From: Microbacterium hatanonis
GTDB taxonomy: Bacteria; Actinomycetota; Actinomycetes; Actinomycetales; Microbacteriaceae
Direction of reading: 5' to 3'
DNA: 64,000 bases
NCBI RefSeq assembly: GCF_008017415.1
Contig: NZ_VRSV01000002.1
Coordinates: forward strand, 1,116,001-1,180,000
A program made the position numbers and the translations under genes. The notes beneath the pieces are model-generated. The model did not search any database, had not been told where the DNA came from, and saw nothing but the letters and a program-made list of their open reading frames with translations. Of the stretch, positions 61,668 to 64,000 are shown in pieces. The stretch's first letter is position 1. Every line of letters starts with the position of its first letter.

Positions 61668-62714
61668 TTACCGCCCGGTTTCGTCGGCGGCGCGGGGCAG
61701 ACGCACGCGCACCGTCGTGCCGCGGCCCAGCGAGCTCTCCAGTCCGATCGTGCCGCCCGCGTTCGCGACGGCCCGCGCGGCACTGGCGAGTCCGATCCCG
61801 CTGCCTCCGTCGTCGTCCCTGGCCAACCGCCCGCGCACGCCGTCCTCGAGGATCGCCGACAGATCGTCGGGGTGGATGCCGCGACCGCGGTCGCGCACGA
61901 CGATGTCGACGGTGTCGGCGGTCGCCTCGACGATCACGTCGATGGTCGCCTCGGAGTACTTGGCCGCGTTCTCGAGCACGTTCTGAACGGCGCGCCGCAG
62001 TTCGGTCGCGTCACCCTGCACGGCGGCGTCGTCGGCGATCGAGAACGACAGCCGACCGAACAGGTCGCCGGGGAGCACCAGGCTCGCCGCTTCGCGCACC
62101 AGTGTGCCGACGTGGGCGACCTCGTCGCGCCGCGGCGGAGGGTCGTCGCGTACCCGCGCGGCGAGCGCGGTGGCCATGGCGAGGAGGTGGTCGCTGGTTG
62201 CTCCGAGATGCCGCAGCATCTCGTCGGTGTCACCGATGCCTTCGCGCAGCAGATCGACGTAGCCGCGCACGGCCGTGACCGGCGAGAGGAAGTCGTGCAC
62301 GAACGACCGGAGGAAGGCGTTGAGCTCGTCGTCGGCGCGCTTGGACGCGGTGAGGTCGCGGACGATCTTCACGAATCCCGTCGGCGTGCCGTGGGCGTCT
62401 CGCACCGCCGTGATCGTGACGTGGGCCCAGAAGAGGGCGCCGTCCGATCGCACACGCCAGCCGGTGTCTTCGACATAGCCGTGAGCCAGGGCTGAGGCGA
62501 GCAGCCTCTCCGGCACACCGCGCTCGCGGTCTTGGGGTCGGTAGAAGCGGGAGAAGTGCTCTCCGACGATCTCTTCGCGGGTGTATCCCTTGATGCGTTC
62601 GGCGCCGGAGTTCCAGCTCTGCACGTAGCCGGATCGGTCGAGTTCGACGATCGCGAAGACCGCTACCTGGTCGCTCCAGGCGATCGAGGGTGGTCGGGTC
62701 GAGGTGGGTTCCAC
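61668..62714 (-). CDS. Soluble PAS histidine kinase (orphan)
   Basis: A 348-residue cytosolic kinase. The PAS domain (about 12-125) reads YVQSWNSGAERIKGYTREEIVGEHF and matches light/redox/oxygen-type PAS folds. The H-box is FVHDFLSPVTAVRGYVDLL, with H near residue 138. The HATPase has N-box NVLENAAKYS, G1 DRGRGI and G2 GSGIGLASA. No membrane segment or adjacent response regulator is seen, so its partner is elsewhere. A GTG start is used. Confidence 0.88.
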   Translation of the reverse strand: MEPTSTRPPSIAWSDQVAVFAIVELDRSGYVQSWNSGAERIKGYTREEIVGEHFSRFYRPQDRERGVPERLLASALAHGYVEDTGWRVRSDGALFWAHVTITAVRDAHGTPTGFVKIVRDLTASKRADDELNAFLRSFVHDFLSPVTAVRGYVDLLREGIGDTDEMLRHLGATSDHLLAMATALAARVRDDPPPRRDEVAHVGTLVREAASLVLPGDLFGRLSFSIADDAAVQGDATELRRAVQNVLENAAKYSEATIDVIVEATADTVDIVVRDRGRGIHPDDLSAILEDGVRGRLARDDDGGSGIGLASAARAVANAGGTIGLESSLGRGTTVRVRLPRAADETGR

Positions 62715-62786
62715 GCGTACTCCGATTCACCGTTCCGGTTCCCCAACCACGAACAGCATGGCATCCGTCTGCTCCTGCTGTCGTGG

Positions 62787-63146
62787 TCAGGCGCGTGTGA
62801 AACCGTCGAGGTCGGGGTCCCAGCTCGTGTCGGGATCGTTCAGCGCGTACAGCTCCGCGCCCGTCGCGCTGCGGCGGGGATAGCCGGGGTGCGAACGGAG
62901 GGCAGCGGCGGCCTCGGAGAAGTCCAGCTCGTCGCCCTCCCACTCGGCGGGCGCGGACAGCACGTCGTTGCCGACGCCGATGACGAGCTCCGCCGTACCG
63001 TCGTCGTCGGTCGTGCGCGAGACGATCGGAATCGTCACCGCCTCCGCCCGGCCGTCGTTCGCGATGGCGGCAGTCAGCTTCACCAGCGCCTCCGCCACCT
63101 CGTTGGTCGTGATGATCGTCTCGCCCGCATAGGTGATGCTTCTCAT
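62787..63146 (-). CDS. Hypothetical soluble protein
   Basis: A 119-residue acidic cytosolic protein from the ATG at 63146; the longer frame from 63194 adds Arg-rich residues. MRSITYAGETIITTNEVAEALV opens it and it ends in DPDLDGFTRA. I do not recognise a family. TAGGAC followed by GGAG lies just upstream and may serve as -10 and ribosome-binding site. Confidence 0.6.
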   Translation of the reverse strand: MRSITYAGETIITTNEVAEALVKLTAAIANDGRAEAVTIPIVSRTTDDDGTAELVIGVGNDVLSAPAEWEGDELDFSEAAAALRSHPGYPRRSATGAELYALNDPDTSWDPDLDGFTRA

Positions 63147-63504
63147 CGCTCCACTCTGTCGTCCTACCCTCTTCCCGGGCCGACCCATTGCCATGGGAGG
63201 GACGGTGGGATAGGTCGGGCTCGCAGATCCCGGACAGCGCCGCCGAGGCCTGTTCGGGCGTGTTCGGGGTTGTTCGGAATCACGGTCTCGGGCTGCACGG
63301 GCGACGGCACCGGCCTAGCGTCGAAGATGAGCGGGTCGGGATGTCAGCCCCTTTGTCATCGCGACCCGCTCGCATGATTCGACACGTGGAGATGCCGGGC
63401 CGTGGGGGGATCCCGGTCTCTCCGCCTCCGCCCTCGGGCGGAGCGATTCACCGCCGACGATGTCGGTGGATCCGTGCGCGACGGATGCTGCGCTCCCCGG
63501 TGCT
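63147..63504. other. Intergenic region with phased direct repeats
   Basis: No gene is seen in 358 bp. Three copies of TGTTCGG spaced exactly 10 bp lie at 63251-63277. A GAGCGGGTCG/CGACCCGCTC stem (63329-63338 with 63362-63371) and the left arm of the ECF-gene terminator (63481-63494) are also here. Confidence 0.55.
63251..63280. repeat. Three 10-bp phased direct repeats
   Basis: TGTTCGGGCG, TGTTCGGGGT and TGTTCGGAAT follow one another without a gap, one per helical turn. They lie 105-134 bp upstream of the start of the 119-residue gene and could be a regulator array. Confidence 0.55.
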
Positions 63505-63527
63505 TCAGGCGTGCAGCGCAGCATCCG
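63481..63527 (-). terminator. Terminator of the ECF-like gene
   Basis: ACGGATGCTGCGCT (63481-63494) and AGCGCAGCATCCGT (63514-63527) are perfect 14-bp inverted copies, each carrying CGGATGCTG. The right arm lies within the last codons of the minus-strand gene. Confidence 0.75.
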
Positions 63528-64000
63528 TCCGCGTCTCGCCATCGCGCCGAGACTCGCCGGTCGCCATGCGACCGACCATCGAGCCGACCAGATCGTGCTT
63601 CAGCATGCGGGCCGGAAGCAGGCCGATCACCGCGAGGGCGATGAAGCCCGAGATGAGCTTGTCGGCCAACGAGGTCAGCAGGTTCGCGGTGAAGACCGCC
63701 GGGGCGAGCTCCTCGCCCGAGGCGACGAGACCTTCGGCGATCTGGTCGCTGGCGTGACCCGTCTCGCCGCCGAAGACCGTCATCAGCACCGGCACCGAGA
63801 CGATCGTGCAGACGACGCCGACGATCAGGCTCAGCGCGAAGAACCTCGGCAGCGACCGCGCTCCGCCGAACGCGCGGACGCCGTAGCCCCACGCCAGAGC
63901 GCCCGCGATGTTGACGAGTCCGAACGGCAGCGAATCGGTGGTGCCGGAGACCGTCTCGACGGCCGTGGAGCCGGCGGCGACGAGCACCCCCCACCAGGGA
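63505..64000 (-). CDS. ECF-type S-component-like membrane protein (partial)
   Basis: The minus-strand frame is open to the window edge, so at least 165 residues are present and the start is missing; an internal GTG at 63987 should not be taken as the start. Three or four hydrophobic segments are visible (VNIAGALAWGYGVRAFG, LIVGVVCTIVSVPVLMTVFGG, ADKLISGFIALAVIGLLP). The last resembles the end of energy-coupling-factor S components that bind vitamins or metals. The C-terminus is polar and basic. Assignment is moderate. Confidence 0.6.
   Translation of the reverse strand, partial: PWWGVLVAAGSTAVETVSGTTDSLPFGLVNIAGALAWGYGVRAFGGARSLPRFFALSLIVGVVCTIVSVPVLMTVFGGETGHASDQIAEGLVASGEELAPAVFTANLLTSLADKLISGFIALAVIGLLPARMLKHDLVGSMVGRMATGESRRDGETRTDAALHA

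Noticed and set aside
60627..62495. A 622-codon plus-strand frame over the cohesin and kinase genes
   Set aside because: Antisense to supported genes and rich in Arg/Gly/Asp without a domain.

Overview
The window is high-GC DNA with actinobacterial hallmarks and most likely comes from the family Microbacteriaceae (Microbacterium or a close relative). Supporting signs are the S10/spc/alpha ribosomal cluster with Lys/Ala-rich tails on several ribosomal proteins, TANNNT -10 boxes set directly against start codons (leaderless mRNAs), F420-dependent enzymes, sortase signals of the LPATG/LAATG type, and many GTG starts. Genus is inference; no 16S gene is present.

Layout. 1-16.1 kb: the ribosomal protein supercluster from the end of rplD through rplQ, including secY, adk, map, infA and rpoA. 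It is interrupted by a thioredoxin-fold thiol-disulfide protein and a reverse-strand AbiEi/endonuclease-like gene before infA. No S14 gene lies between rplE and rpsH. 16.1-20.4 kb: an acyltransferase/SGNH gene on the opposite strand separates rplQ from truA, followed by an EEP-family nuclease/phosphatase and a sortase-anchored surface protein. 20.5-30.5 kb: an envelope and signalling block with a DUF4012 membrane protein, two lipoproteins that look like diverged paralogues, a membrane protein with a degenerate GGDEF domain, a PAS histidine kinase, a processive GT2 glycosyltransferase, an OmpR-type response regulator and a membrane-anchored GH6 cellulase. Together these resemble a regulated cellulose-like or other beta-glucan synthesis locus. 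30.8-38.9 kb: small regulators and enzymes (DUF7882-type protein, MarR plus PPOX enzyme with a palindromic operator, SRPBCC, DoxX-like, DUF4190), GH114 and GH3 lipoproteins, TerC behind a yybP-ykoY manganese riboswitch, and an XRE regulator.

38.9-48.2 kb: a secreted CarboxypepD-type protein, a large sortase-anchored M14 carboxypeptidase, an F420 luciferase-like oxidoreductase, an ABC exporter pair, a 46-residue membrane protein and a DUF2207 protein. 48.3-58.9 kb: a sugar-catabolic regulon containing a class II aldolase, three consecutive FGGY kinases, a GntR/UTRA repressor, a ribose-type ABC importer and a SIS isomerase. The same 12-bp operator, in opposite orientations, precedes both arms. 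58.9-64 kb: an operon pairing a sortase-anchored cohesin protein with a secreted dockerin-bearing amidase, then a PAS histidine kinase, a hypothetical protein and a truncated ECF-type membrane protein.

The most interesting systems are the minimal cohesin-dockerin pair, which is translationally coupled and not associated with cellulases; the three-kinase sugar regulon; the beta-glucan/two-component/degenerate-GGDEF block; a strongly over-represented nonamer CGGATGCTG; a structured leader before rpsM; and the riboswitch-terC unit. All assignments are from reading the sequence without database searches.
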